Assembly: GCA_963840725.1 (NCBI GenBank)
Contig: CAWIZY010000015.1
Coordinates: forward strand, 1-64,000
DNA length: 64,000 bases
Origin: CAVWDU01 sp963840725
Lineage (GTDB): Bacteria; Pseudomonadota; Gammaproteobacteria; Pseudomonadales; Halieaceae
Direction of reading: 5' to 3'
Shown piece after piece: positions 9,930 to 19,672 of the stretch (position 1 is its first letter; every line of letters begins with the position of its first letter). The position numbers and the translations under genes were made by a program. The notes below the pieces were generated by a model, which saw nothing but the letters and a program-made list of their open reading frames with translations, was not told the DNA's origin and ran no database searches.

Positions 9930-12344
9930 CTGGAACGGTTACCCTGGTTCTCTATCGCCCTGGTCTCGGCAACAGCGCTGGCGTACGAAGTGCTGCTCAT
10001 GCGCCTGTTCTCCATCATCCAGTGGCACCACTTCGCCTATATGATGATCAGCCTGGCGCTACTTGGATATGGTGTCAGCGGTGCTTTTCTCATGCTTTTT
10101 CAGCGCCGCCTGCTTGCAGACTTTGCTGCCGTATACACCATCAATCTCGCATTGTTCGGCGTAGCCGCGGTGGGCTGCTTTCTCGTTGCACAACACATTC
10201 CATTTCAATGCCGAAGAAGTGCTCTGGGATGCGCGTCAGACTGTCTGGTTGCTATGTACCTACCTGCTTCTCGCGATGCCTTTTTTCTTTGCCGCCAATG
10301 CTATCGGACTGGCACTGATTCACTATCGTACAAGGCTGTCAGGCATCTATGCTGCCGATCTGGTCAGGCGCTGGACTGGGCAGCATCGCGATCCTTGGGC
10401 TGTTGTTTGTCTTCCAACCGCCTCAGGCGCTGATAGTGCTTGGCCTGTGCGGAATTCTCGCAGCGCTAGTTTCCTGCTGGGAGTTACAACAGATAAAGCC
10501 TGTTGTACGGTTACTGATACTTGCTGTTGCACTGATGCTCATGCCGGCCAGCTGGAGCAACTTGAAATATCAGCCTATAAAGGGCTTAGCCAGACATTAC
10601 TGGTCAAGGACACCCGCGTTATTGCACAACGGTCCAGCCCACTGGGACTACTCAGTGTCGTGGAAAGCCCAGCCATCCCGCTACGGCACGCACCTGGCCT
10701 GAGCCTGAATGCCACCAGTGAACCGCTCGCGCAGCTGGGCGTGTTCACCGACGGTGACGGGCTATCGGTGATCAGCCAATATAGCGGTGACAGACAAACA
10801 TTTGCCTATCTCGATCAGTTATCTTCGGCCCTGCCTTACCACCTTCGGCCATAAACGGGCACTGATTCTCGGTGCCGGCGGTGGCGGCGACGTATTCCAG
10901 GCCATCTATCATCAATCCGCAAACATCGATGCCGTTGAACTGAATCCACAGTTTGCGCGACTGGTAACCACGGATTATGCCGACTTCGCCGGCCACCTCT
11001 ACCAGACGCCGGGCGTCACACTTCACATCGCCGAGGCACGCAGCTTCGCCAATAGTAGTCCGGGCGACTACGACCTCATCCAGATTTCATTGCTGGATTC
11101 GTTCGGTGCCTCTGCCTCCGGGCAATATGCGCTGAGTGAAAACCACCTCTACACAACCGAGGCACTGTCCGAATTACTGCACAAACTTGCAGAAGATGGT
11201 TTCCTGTCGATTACGCGCTGGATCAAACTGCCGCCACGAGATACGCTTGAAGCTGTTTGCCACCGGCATCGCCGCCCTGAAAGCCATTGGCATCAAGGAC
11301 CCGGGGCAACAACTTATTTTGATCCGGGGCTGGCAAACCAGCACTCTGCTGGTCAAGAATGGTGTCGTCAACTCACAGGACATCGAGCGCATACATGAGT
11401 TCTGTACAGCCCGATCCTTTGATGTTTCCTACTTCCCGGGCATCACCCGCGATGAGAGCAACCGATACAACCGCCTGCATGATGCCTGGTTCCATGATGC
11501 CGCCCAGTCGCTGCTGGGCGAACAAAGCGAGCGCTTCCTGGACGACTATAAATTCAATCTGCGCCCATCCAGCGATGACCAGCCGTACTTCTTTCACTTC
11601 TTCAAGTGGCGGACGCTGACCGAAGTGCTGCAGTTACGTGAACGCGGCGGCGCGCCGCTGGCCGATGCCGGTTACCTGATATTAACGGCGACGCTGGTAC
11701 AGGCTGTTATTGCCAGCCTGCTACTGATCCTGTTGCCGATCTGGATATACCAGCGACGGCACAACGGAATGAAGCAGGTCATACGTCAATCAACGGTCAT
11801 GGCATATTTCTTCATCCTCGGACTGGCGTTCCTGTTTATTGAGATTGCCTTCATACAAAAGCTGCTGCTGTTTCTTCACCACCCGCTTTACGCTGTCGCG
11901 GTGGTACTCAGCAGCTTCCTGGTTTTTTCAGGCCTGGGCAGCGCCTGGCTGGGAGCCGTCTCTCCGGGTAACCCTGGCAAGCTGTTGGGCCTGGCCATCA
12001 CAGGCATTCTGATACTCGGCACTGTGTACATGCTGTCACTGGATACCATGATAGATAATCTGGCAACCTTGCCCGACGCCATGCGTATCGTGATAAGCGC
12101 CGCGCTGATCGCGCCACTGGCATTCTGTATGGGCATGCCCTTCCCGCTGGGGCTTGGCCGGCTGGCAGACTATGCACCGGCACTTATGCCGTGGGCCTGG
12201 GCTATCAATGGCTGCGCATCTGTAATCAGCGCCGTGCTGGCCACCCTGCTCGCTGTTCACCTGGGCTTTTCCACTGTCATCGCAGCGGCACTGGCGCTTT
12301 ATACCCTGGCGCTATGGGTGTTCCCGACACCTTGTCAGGAATAA
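9930..12344 (+). CDS. spermidine synthase-like membrane protein (frame-broken)
   Basis: A large protein of about 800 residues. N-terminal transmembrane helices (YEVLLMRLFSIIQWHHFAYM, ISLALLGYGVSGAFLML) lead to a spermidine-synthase-type SAM fold (ALILGAGGGGDVFQAIY, then VELNPQFARLV), and a second hydrophobic half follows (VMAYFFILGLAFLFIEIAFI to MGMPFPLGLGRLADY). This matches the 'spermidine synthase' membrane proteins of proteobacteria, whose substrate is unknown; polyamine synthesis should not be assumed. Frame breaks near 10195, 10345, 10690, 10850 and 11240. No ATG fits the start; the protein clearly reads from about 9930 (LERLPWFSIALVS). A second, soluble member of the fold follows convergently at 12358. 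Confidence 0.75.
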
Positions 12345-12357
12345 GCGATACCCCGGA

Positions 12358-13035
12358 CTAAACGCAGCGTCTGGCAAACCAGATAATGTGCCGCGCACCC
12401 TTCGCTCCACGCGAACGCACGCGCACTTCTTCGACCTCGAACCCTACCTTCCGCAGGCGTTGCAGAAACTTCTGATCCGGGCCGGCCGACCACACTGCCA
12501 ATACACCGCTGGTGCGCAATGCTGCGTAAGCTGCATTCAAGCCATCCATGTCATAAAGCCGGTCGTTCTCTTTGCGTGTAAGCCCCTCGGGACCATTATC
12601 GACATCCAGCAGAATCGCATCATAGGCTTGCTGCTCCTCGTCTATAATGCGGGCGACATCGCCCTCACGCACAATAACCCGCGGATCTTCGAGTGGGTTG
12701 CCGGCATATTTACCAAGCGGCCCCCTGTTCCATGCCACGACTTCCGGCACCAGTTCCGCCACAACTACCTGAGCCTGGCTGCCGATGTGGCGGAGCGCCT
12801 CGGCCAGCGTAAATCCCATGCCCAACCCGCCAATAAGCAGTCGCGGCTTTTCGCAATCTGCAAGCCTGGCACAGGTATGCTCCGCCAGCGCGTCTTCGGA
12901 ACCATGCACACGACTGTTCATGAGTTCACCACGGCCTTCGACCTTGATCGAGAATTCATCACCCCGCTGGTACAGGCGAAGCTCCCCGCCATTTCCGGGC
13001 ACTTGTGCACTATCGAGTAAAATCCAGGGGGTCAT
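12358..13035 (-). CDS. spermidine synthase-like SAM-dependent protein
   Basis: Intact, 225 residues. It begins MTPWILLDSAQVPGNGGELR; motif I is LLIGGLGMGFTLAEAL, followed by VVAELVPEVVAWNR, an acidic loop VIVREGDVARII and AILLDVDNGPEGL. These are the hallmarks of the short spermidine synthase-like/MnmC-like proteins common in proteobacteria. The Asp and Tyr that bind polyamine in true SpeE are not evident, so the acceptor is unknown. It converges with the membrane-bound relative ending at 12344. Confidence 0.75.
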   Translation of the reverse strand: MTPWILLDSAQVPGNGGELRLYQRGDEFSIKVEGRGELMNSRVHGSEDALAEHTCARLADCEKPRLLIGGLGMGFTLAEALRHIGSQAQVVVAELVPEVVAWNRGPLGKYAGNPLEDPRVIVREGDVARIIDEEQQAYDAILLDVDNGPEGLTRKENDRLYDMDGLNAAYAALRTSGVLAVWSAGPDQKFLQRLRKVGFEVEEVRVRSRGAKGARHIIWFARRCV

Positions 13036-13102
13036 AAAACTTCCTGGAGCGGATAATCATTGACAGGAAACTGACCAGGACGGTGCTCCGTCCGCATAAC
13101 TG

Positions 13103-14490
13103 CTACTGGAGCTTCCTTGCCTTGAAATACCGCCCCTTTATTTTCCCCGTCGAAAGCCCTTTCAATGCCTTGTCCACCACTGACCTCTCAATCGCCACGT
13201 AAGCCTGGCGATCAAAGATATCGATCTTGCCAACCTGATTGCCGGCTATACCTGACTCACCGGTCAAGGCACCCAGTATATCGCCGGGGCGCACTTTAGC
13301 CTTGCGCCCCCCATCAATGCACAGCGTGACCATGGGAGGCCTGGCATCCAGCTTCTGGTTTACCTCCAGATCGTCGATCGAGAAAACCGCAATCGGACTT
13401 TCCTGGTAGTCCTCTATCGCATTCACCCGATAAGACTCGGCAGCGATATACAGGCTCAGAGCCAGCCCTGATTTCCCGGCCCGGCCGGTGCGGCCGATAC
13501 GATGAATATGCACTTCCGGATCCTGGCTCAACTCAAAATTGATTACCGCTTCCAGGTCCTTGATATCAAGACCACGTGCGGCAACATCAGTCGCCACCAG
13601 AACGGAGCAGCTCTTGTTGGAAAAGCGTACCAGCACCTGATCGCGGTCTCGCTGCTCAAGATCGCCATGCAGGGCAAGGGCACTAAAACCCTTTGCCTGC
13701 AATGCATCTGCGACCTCCTGGCACTTCTGCCTGGTGTTGCAAAAGATGACGCAGGACGCAGGATTATAATGTCCGAGTAACGCCACCAGCGCAGCCAGTC
13801 GCTTGCCATTGCCAGCCACTTCATAAAATTTTTGCTCAATTTTGCTTTGGGTGTGGGTCGCGCTCAACACTTACCCGGGCAGGCTTTTTCTGCATGGACT
13901 CACTGATCTGTTCAATGGCCTCGGGATAAGTTGCAGAGAACAACAGGGTTTGCCGGTGCCGGGCGTTGCGGCGACGATTTCGGCAATGTCGTCGTAAAAC
14001 CCCATATCCAGCATCCGGTCTGCTTCATCCAGCACCAGGGTTTTAACCTTATCCAGCTCTGAGCGAATTCTTGCGCAGATGTTTCATAATCCGCCCGGGC
14101 GTACCCACAATGATATGCGCGCCATGCTCCAGCGAGCCTAACTGGGGTCCGAAGGGTACGCCGCCGCACAATGTAAGCAGTTTGATATTGGGGATAACGC
14201 TCGCCAGGCGGCGTATCTCCTTGCTCACCTGGTCGGCAAGTTCCCGCGTGGGGCACAGGACCAACGCCTGCACGCTGAAGTCGCGGGCATTCAGCCGAGC
14301 TGAGCAGGCCGATGCCAAAAGCCGCCGTCTTGCCGCTGCCGGTTTCGGCCTGGGCGATGAGATCGTTACCCTGCAGGATTACAGGCAGGCTTTGCGGCCT
14401 GAACCGGCGTCATGTCCTGATAACCCATGGATTCAAGGTTTGCCAGTAAAGCGGCATCCAGCCCAGGACGGTAAAAGCAGTGGCAGTCAT
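13103..14490 (-). CDS. dbpA: DEAD-box RNA helicase DbpA (frame-broken)
   Basis: An ATP-dependent RNA helicase that acts on 23S rRNA hairpin 92 during large-subunit assembly. The order of motifs is complete across frames: Q motif region MTPVQ, Walker A AQAETGSGKTAAFG, CPTRELADQV, GTPGRIMKHL, DEADRMLDMGF, VIFCNTRQKCQEVADAL, ATDVAARGLDIK and HRIGRTGRAG. The C-terminal DbpA RNA-binding domain (KVRPGDILGALTGESGI to GKIKGRYFKARKL) makes the assignment specific. Frame breaks lie near 13870, 13925, 14055, 14295 and 14400. The ATG at 14490 fits MTATAFTVLG. Confidence 0.9.
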
Positions 14491-14543
14491 AAAGGCATTA
14501 ATTCCCGGCCATCTCACAATTTATTCCACGGTAACTAACGACG

Positions 14544-15344
14544 TCAGCCGTCACGGGAGGGGATAACCAGCAACTCATTAGAGTCAGTAATCGGACTGGG
14601 CGACAGCCGATCGAGAAATACAGGATCAGGTGCGGTGGAGCGCAATACTTCCGGGGTCAGTTCATAGCCGGTCTGCTGCATCGCATCAAGTATCAAGGCT
14701 ACAGACTCATTGACCGTAAAGCGATCAGTATTGATAACCAGGTCGAAATTACTGCTGTCGCCAGCATGTACACCGTACAGTTCATTTATGTATGTGGCTC
14801 GCTCATGGTCGACCTGTTCGACGCGCTGCTTTCGCCGCCTCGACATCCATACCCTCACGCACACCGATACGCTCTGCGCATTTTCAAGCGAGCCAACAAT
14901 ACGTACGCGAAAACAGCGATGCGGCCCAAGAATCAGATGCGCGCCACGTCCGACAATAACCCCGCCTTTCACGGAAATATTAAGTATCACCTTGACCAGG
15001 TGGTGCAGATAGCGCTCCTTCGGGTAGGACTGCCCGATGAACAGCGAATGCCACCAGTCACTGCCGATATTTCGAGCCTGCTCATCGAGCCGTCTGATCA
15101 GTTCAACATCGACATTTGCCCGCTTGGCCACTTCCTGCAGGATGGTACGGTCACAACAACGTACCCCGAGGGCATCAGCCAGCGCCTGTGCGATCTCTTT
15201 GCCAAGCGCCCCATAGCCACGCGATACCGTCACCACGTAGTTGGAACGTTTATTCTCGGCAGCTCGCGCCTCCGTGACTTTCCGCTCCCTCGCCATTTCT
15301 GCGCCGATCAACGCCTCGATCAGTCGCTCTACACTGCATTTCAT
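14544..15344 (-). CDS. cytidylate kinase-like family protein (internal compensating frameshift)
   Basis: 266 residues, nominally one open frame. The family (Cytidylate_kin2 type) is seen in VVTVSRGYGALGKEIAQALA (P-loop region), CCDRTILQEVAKRANV, GGVIVGRGAHLILG and DLVINTDRFTVNESVAL. Between about 14870 and 14815 the translated string SVSVCVRVWMSRRRKQR is out of character; the neighbouring frame gives CAERIGVREGMDVEAAKAAR, exactly the helical segment expected. So one indel on each side restores the frame. The nucleotide substrate is not proven for this family. A distant relative occurs in block B at 48773. Confidence 0.75.
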   Translation of the reverse strand: MKCSVERLIEALIGAEMARERKVTEARAAENKRSNYVVTVSRGYGALGKEIAQALADALGVRCCDRTILQEVAKRANVDVELIRRLDEQARNIGSDWWHSLFIGQSYPKERYLHHLVKVILNISVKGGVIVGRGAHLILGPHRCFRVRIVGSLENAQSVSVCVRVWMSRRRKQRVEQVDHERATYINELYGVHAGDSSNFDLVINTDRFTVNESVALILDAMQQTGYELTPEVLRSTAPDPVFLDRLSPSPITDSNELLVIPSRDG

Positions 15345-15380
15345 GCCTATCGGTGAAACCCGTTTGCATCCATCAAACGC

Positions 15381-16657
15381 CTACTGTACCAAATCCGGGT
15401 CAACTACTTCAGGTTTGAAACCCCATACCGCATAGACCGGGTCGGATACAGCGGTCTCAGCATAATGCAGATCGTTTTCGGGACGCGGCCAGCCACGGCA
15501 CGAGAATGTATGCAGTCTGTCGAAATCTGCCTGTTGCAACCACTGTGTAACCAGGCCGACGCGCTCAAACTCGTGTAATTCCCCCCAGGCTTGAATCGCC
15601 TTGGTCGGAAACCAGCGATTACTGAAAGTTGTCACAAATACACCCGCCCGGCCGCAGTACGCGCATCGCTTCGCTAGCACCACCTGTGGCGGGTAGGTAT
15701 TCATCGAAGCCGTACATACCACAGCATCCAGGCTGGCATCGGCAAACGGCAGTACCGGCCGCTGGTTCAGGTCTTGCACCAGAGCGAAATCGCCGCCTGA
15801 TTCGCGTTCAGTTCCTCTTCATTCATACCCAGGACATGCAGGCTGCGTGTCGAACAGAGTTGCAGGTGCGAATCGTGACTCGCCATCAGGTCAAGCACAT
15901 CAGCTTGTGCAGGAATCAGGCGCTGATAAAGTAGTGCTCACAGTTTCCAGGGCACGCGCATCCAGGTGTTGTACGAGACGGGGGTTTGTGTATAAAAAGA
16001 CCGCGTCATCCCGACCGTCCATGCGCGACATACCCTTGCCATGTCTCCAAATCGGTTGGCGTACCATCCGCCAACGGCGCTGTCAGGCCCGGGTAGCGCA
16101 GCAGATCGTCAAGCGGGCTGACACACCTGCCTCCCCGCCGGTCCTCTCCGGCCAGCACGTGATCCAGACGGCATTGCAGCTGCAGGGGGAACTTTGCGAG
16201 CGGATGGTTCAGATCCACGTGCATCTCTTCACCAAACAGCACCGTAATCCGGGCCGGATCGAGTGACTCGCGCACAATGCCGTGACAGCCATGAAAGAAT
16301 CCCTGCGGATAAAATCGTCCCGAGGCGTGGTTCGATTTCCAGTCCGCGGCGATATTTGCGGTCGAAAGCTCGACAGGCATGCAGAAAACTGCTGACCTCG
16401 CATCCACTCACCCGTGAGCTCACCGGCAGGCAGTTCCGCTTGCAGCGCACTCGCCAACCTGCATGCCCGTGATACTGCCGACCAATGCCGACCGGCAAAA
16501 AATCCGCTTCCCGCCAGACGCTGAATTTTTCGACGTGCATCTGGTCTTCATGGGTCGCGCGACCATCAAACCATCGCAGCGCGAATGTCATAGCAGCCAG
16601 CCCCTGGCTTTCGAGCACCTGTGGTCCATCAGGATATCGCATGCTGACGGCATTCAT
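15381..16657 (-). CDS. FKBP/SlyD-like PPIase fused to a methyltransferase (frame-broken)
   Basis: The ATG at 16657 follows GGGAG. The first half reads as an FKBP-type domain: FLPVGIGRQ, ITGMQVGE, ELPAGELTGEW, FYPQGFFHGCHGIV and the SlyD-type VDLNHPLAKFPLQL near 16210. The second half is a class I methyltransferase: VLDLMASHDSHL (motif I), LPFADASLDAVVCTASM (motif II region) and FSNRWFPTKAIQAWGELHE near the end. Breaks lie near 16480, 16360, 16260, 16030, 15930 and 15790. I infer one protein of about 425 residues because no start or ribosome site separates the halves; two overlapping genes cannot be excluded. It is divergent from cbiX across a strong promoter region. Confidence 0.6.
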
Positions 16658-16710
16658 TGGACTACTCCCTGGGAAATTCGAACGTCGGTACATATAGTTA
16701 TACAATTTAC

Positions 16711-16739
16711 TTGTACATGTCAAATTATTTATGTACAAT
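16711..16739 (+). promoter_or_regulatory. promoter inside an 8-bp inverted repeat
   Basis: TTGTAC (16711-16716) and TACAAT (16734-16739) are separated by exactly 17 bases, a good sigma-70 promoter for cbiX. The same bases form a perfect inverted repeat, TTGTACAT-N12-ATGTACAA (16711-16738), so the promoter elements lie inside a likely operator. On the minus strand TTGACA and TATAAC (15-base gap) could serve the FKBP-methyltransferase gene. Confidence 0.55.
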
Positions 16740-16821
16740 ATTTGTCTAAGTTACCGACTGGTTTGGTGGCAAACAGTTGACTTCGGACAACTCGATAACC
16801 CTGACAGCGAGGCACGTACTC

Positions 16822-17197
16822 ATGCATGCACTACTTCTGATCGCCCATGGCAGCCGCCGGGAAGCCTCCAACCAGGAAGTCCGCGAACTGGCCGCAGAAC
16901 TTGAGAAACATCGTCGGCGATCGCTTTGATCGCGTTGTCCCGGCATTCCTCGAACTGGCGGAACCGGATATACCCACCGGCGTCGACCTGTGCGTGGAAG
17001 CCGGCGCCACCAGCGTTACCGCGGTGCCCTACTTCCTCTCTGCGGCCGGCACGTAGCAAAAGACATCCCCGCTGAACTGGAAAAAGCCGCGCTCGCAAGC
17101 AAGCGGCGGTAACGATCACCAGAGCGACTACCTCGGTAAACACAAATCGATACCCGAATTGCTGCTGCAGCTTGCGCTGGACAAGCTCCGCCCCTGA
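16822..17197 (+). CDS. CbiX-type sirohydrochlorin chelatase-like protein (frame-broken)
   Basis: About 125 residues. MHALLLIAHGSRREASNQEV carries the metal-site His of the CbiX/SirB fold, followed by VVPAFLELAEPDIPTGVDLC and SVTAVPYFLS, with AKDIPAEL in a shifted frame. CbiX inserts Co or Fe into sirohydrochlorin; short single-domain forms are widespread. Breaks near 16915, 17055 and 17100. The stop at 17197 follows LALDKLRP. It probably leads a short operon with the two unknown genes downstream. Confidence 0.7.
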
Positions 17198-17243
17198 CCG
17201 AGAACATCAAGCTGCACAGGCAACAGGCTGAGAGAGACCGTAT

Positions 17244-17441
17244 ATGCATACACCAGGCGTCGATCCTTACAGCTATCTTGCCGAGGTGTCCAGGACCATG
17301 GACACACTGACCCAACGGGACAAAATCGAGACAGTACTCGATGAAGTCGAATACCTGTTTGAAGTCATTCCACCGGAACTTCAGGATCAGGCCGAACCGA
17401 TTATCGAGGCCTTGCGCAAAAAACTCAGCGACTGCACGTGA
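17244..17441 (+). CDS. hypothetical protein, 65 residues
   Basis: Intact small acidic helical protein (VSRTMDTLTQRDKIETVLDE, then IPPELQDQAEPIIEALRKKL). The regular spacing of charged and hydrophobic residues suggests a folded helical bundle. I recognise no family. It follows cbiX by 46 bases and precedes the next gene by 15, so it is likely in the same operon. Confidence 0.55.
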   Translation: MHTPGVDPYSYLAEVSRTMDTLTQRDKIETVLDEVEYLFEVIPPELQDQAEPIIEALRKKLSDCT

Positions 17442-17456
17442 ACGACAGACCCTGAT

Positions 17457-18340
17457 GTGAGTTGCTATGCCCTGCGCCGTCTGAATCCGTTTCTAGGTGT
17501 TCTGCAGGTCGTTGAGACACCCGCGGGACGCGCCTCAAGCAGCAACGGCCTTGTGTGGGATATCCAGATACTCACCCAAAGCCCAGCAGAGTGGGGAAGC
17601 CTTGGCTCAGGAGACCGGGGCAAAGCATGGTATCGCTATGGCCTGTGGTCTGAACGGGACGGTCTGGTGCACCGGCCGCTTGCCGCGCAGAACCAGGACA
17701 GGAAACTCGAAAGAAGCAGCGAATTTCTCATCGAACAGGTGCGCGCGAATCTGGTACCGCTTGCCGTTTGCACTGGCGGACCGGCGCGAGTTATGGCTGC
17801 TGGATGCGGAACAGCAACAACCGCTTGCCTTGCTTCACGCCATGCCGGCCGGATGCGAGTCCACCCCGCCCGGAACCGCGCTACTGGTCGGGCTGCCTCG
17901 GACAACAGGGTGTGGCAGGGCAACGCCGGTTTCCGGATATTGCCGCACTGGAGTCCCAAGTGAAAAGCCGCGCCGGTTTTAATATCAACCGGGCCTGGGT
18001 TACCTGGAACCCCGAACACACCGCAATCTGTTACCGATGAGAGAAAGATGGAAACAGCAGGCGGTGTTTTCAGCCTTTGGCATACGCGAAGACTGGCCGG
18101 ACAATGCAGCAGCAGGAATGTGTGCGGCGTTACATAGACTGGGCGGCACCTGCATTCCTCACGCTACCGTATCTCAGTGATGCCGAACGTGACCGACTTG
18201 AATCCTGCCTCTCGAACCAGGCGGTGAGCATCGAGTATCACTGGCGCCTTTATCCGAAAGCAATGGACACGAACAAAATCACAGCAGCTCGCGTTCAGGC
18301 CGAACTGCAAGTCAACAGCACAGAAGCCAATGAGGGCTGA
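17457..18340 (+). CDS. hypothetical protein (frame-broken)
   Basis: Reads from a GTG at 17457 (SCYALRRLNPFLGVLQVVET) through GLVWDIQILTQSPAEWGSL and LPFALADRRELWLLDAEQQQ, and ends LSDAERDRLESCL to NSTEANEG at 18340. Breaks near 17760, 17870 and 18035-18080 are bridged by frames that continue smoothly, giving about 290 residues. The style is that of a conserved proteobacterial hypothetical protein, but I cannot assign a fold. The stop overlaps the ATGAGGGCTGA region leading into the HNH gene. Confidence 0.5.
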
Positions 18341-18344
18341 AAAT

Positions 18345-18818
18345 ATGTTCAAGAGCAACGAGGAAACAAACAGACAACGGCTGCTGGACTCCGTCGGCAG
18401 TCACCCGGATTCGGATTGCTGGTTATGGTGCGGCCAGATTTCAAATACCGGCTACGGCAGAATCATGCTTTCAGGGCCGCAGGGACGCTGGATGGAAAGC
18501 GCACACCGCGCCAGTTACATAGCGTTTGTCGGACCAATACCCGAGCGCCATCTAGTCAGGCAAACCTGCGGCAACAGGCTCTGCATCAATCCAGAACACC
18601 TGGAAGCTGCTGGCCGAAAAATCCTGGTAGTAAAAGCGGCTTGCACACAACGCTGGGTATACCGCGATAAAACGCCAGCCTGCGAAACACACAAATCGGC
18701 AGTGAAAGCACGTCCGATAGCCACCAGCCCGATACGCTCAGTGTTCGAGGTCCAGTTTTTTTCCAATGCGATAGCCAGCAAATTGAGCGAAAGGCAGGCG
18801 CACGGTCTGCCATCGTGA
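18345..18818 (+). CDS. HNH endonuclease-like protein, 3' end unreliable
   Basis: The ATG at 18345 lies just past the preceding stop. The core reads DCWLWCGQISNTGYGRIML, then SAHRASYIAFVGPIPERHL, LVRQTCGNRLCINPEHLEA: the HNH_3-type pattern with its Cys and His residues, typical of phage and intron-associated homing-like nucleases. After LEAAGRK the open frame continues to 18818, but that stretch is antisense to conserved CIA30 sequence, so the real protein probably ends near 18640-18680 and an indel hides the stop. Probably a mobile-element passenger. Confidence 0.55.
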   Translation: MFKSNEETNRQRLLDSVGSHPDSDCWLWCGQISNTGYGRIMLSGPQGRWMESAHRASYIAFVGPIPERHLVRQTCGNRLCINPEHLEAAGRKILVVKAACTQRWVYRDKTPACETHKSAVKARPIATSPIRSVFEVQFFSNAIASKLSERQAHGLPS

Positions 18819-19277
18819 CGGGGCGCTGAAAGAGGCGCGGTAGGATTGCCACGGCAACCAGACATCGTCCGTCCGCAGGTGCAGGTTGTATTCCTCATCA
18901 TTGCCATACACTTCCAGCAATATACCAGCATAAGCCGGACGCATCGGCAGCAACGGTGTCTTCAATATCAAGGGCCGCCTGGATAAACCCACCGCTGTTT
19001 TCCAGACTGACATCGCCTTTAAGGCGCAGACAGGCCTTGTTATCGATCAGTTTTCAGTCGAAATTTCACCACTGGAAACTCCACCCATGACATCATCCGT
19101 TACCACACGCCAGGTACTGCCCAGCGTGGACTCAAACCCGCCTGACCGGCGGTCATCAATTATCAGGGTATCGTCAGCCATAAGCATTGCGCTTGCAAAA
19201 CAGGTAAACAACGTGGTCGCCAGGAATCGCAGCAAAAGCCCCGCCTTTGACCGCAACTGATCCCGAAAACCAATCAT
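18662..19277 (-). CDS. CIA30-domain exported protein (frame-broken)
   Basis: Signal peptide (LLRFLATTLFTCFASAMLMA) followed by a CIA30 beta-sandwich: STWRVVTDDVMGGVSSGEI, AGILLEVYGNDEEYNLHLRT, WQSYRASFSAPSRWQTVRLP, FAGYRIGKKLDLEH and IGLVAIGRAFTADL. CIA30 was named for a mitochondrial complex I assembly factor; the bacterial secreted forms have no proven role, and carbohydrate binding is a guess. Breaks near 19040, 18960 and 18740. The 3' end is uncertain because it converges with the HNH gene. The ATG at 19277 overlaps the stop of the upstream Cys-rich gene. A three-unit LitR-type repeat lies upstream of the pair. Confidence 0.65.
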
Positions 19278-19279
19278 CA

Positions 19280-19492
19280 TCAGAATCGGCACAAGCCACC
19301 GCTACAGCGTAACTTAATGCTCACTCCGATGCGCCCGGTTCCGCCGGAATTGAGACATTCATTCTCCAGGGTGCACGGTTGCAGGTCTGCATAGAATCCA
19401 CACGACCTCGTGCAACCTCTGCAAGGAAGGCGTCCCGCATCCCGCTGCAACATGTCGTCAGCATCTGCAGCGGGATGTCCGGTTTCGTTCAT
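19280..19492 (-). CDS. small Cys-rich hypothetical protein
   Basis: 70 residues with a cluster of cysteines (LPCRGCTRSCGFYADLQPC, then ENEC and CSGGLC), suggesting a small metal- or cluster-binding protein. A better ribosome site (AAAGGTG) precedes another ATG near 19508 in a different frame (MKPDERN), so the true N-terminus may be longer and frame-shifted. It is translationally coupled to the CIA30 gene. Family not recognised. Confidence 0.45.
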   Translation of the reverse strand: MNETGHPAADADDMLQRDAGRLPCRGCTRSCGFYADLQPCTLENECLNSGGTGRIGVSIKLRCSGGLCRF

Positions 19493-19583
19493 CAGGTTTC
19501 ATCACAATCACCTTTTTAACACCGTTGAAGGGAGTGTCATTAACTTCTCCACAACCGCAGTCACCACCTTATAGGCAAATAAG

Positions 19584-19616
19584 GTATAACTATTGTATAG
19601 CAGATGTAACGAATTT
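19584..19616. promoter_or_regulatory. three 11-bp direct repeats, candidate LitR operator
   Basis: GTA cores at 19584, 19595 and 19606 are spaced exactly 11 bases, each preceded by NT or GG and followed by A/T-rich sequence (GTATAACTATT, GTATAGCAGAT, GTAACGAATTT). It lies upstream of the minus-strand Cys-rich/CIA30 pair and downstream of the lipocalin gene. On the minus strand a TATAAG about 20 bases away could be the -10 element. Confidence 0.45.
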
Positions 19617-19672
19617 ACCCTGCCACCCGCCCAGAACCGAAAAACAACCGCCGTACACTTTATCAGGGCATA

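Noticed and set aside
16681..16740. 11-bp LitR-type direct repeat before cbiX
   Set aside because: GTA/TAC elements are present but spaced 12, 13 and 20 bases, not 11; only a palindrome-type element can be supported.
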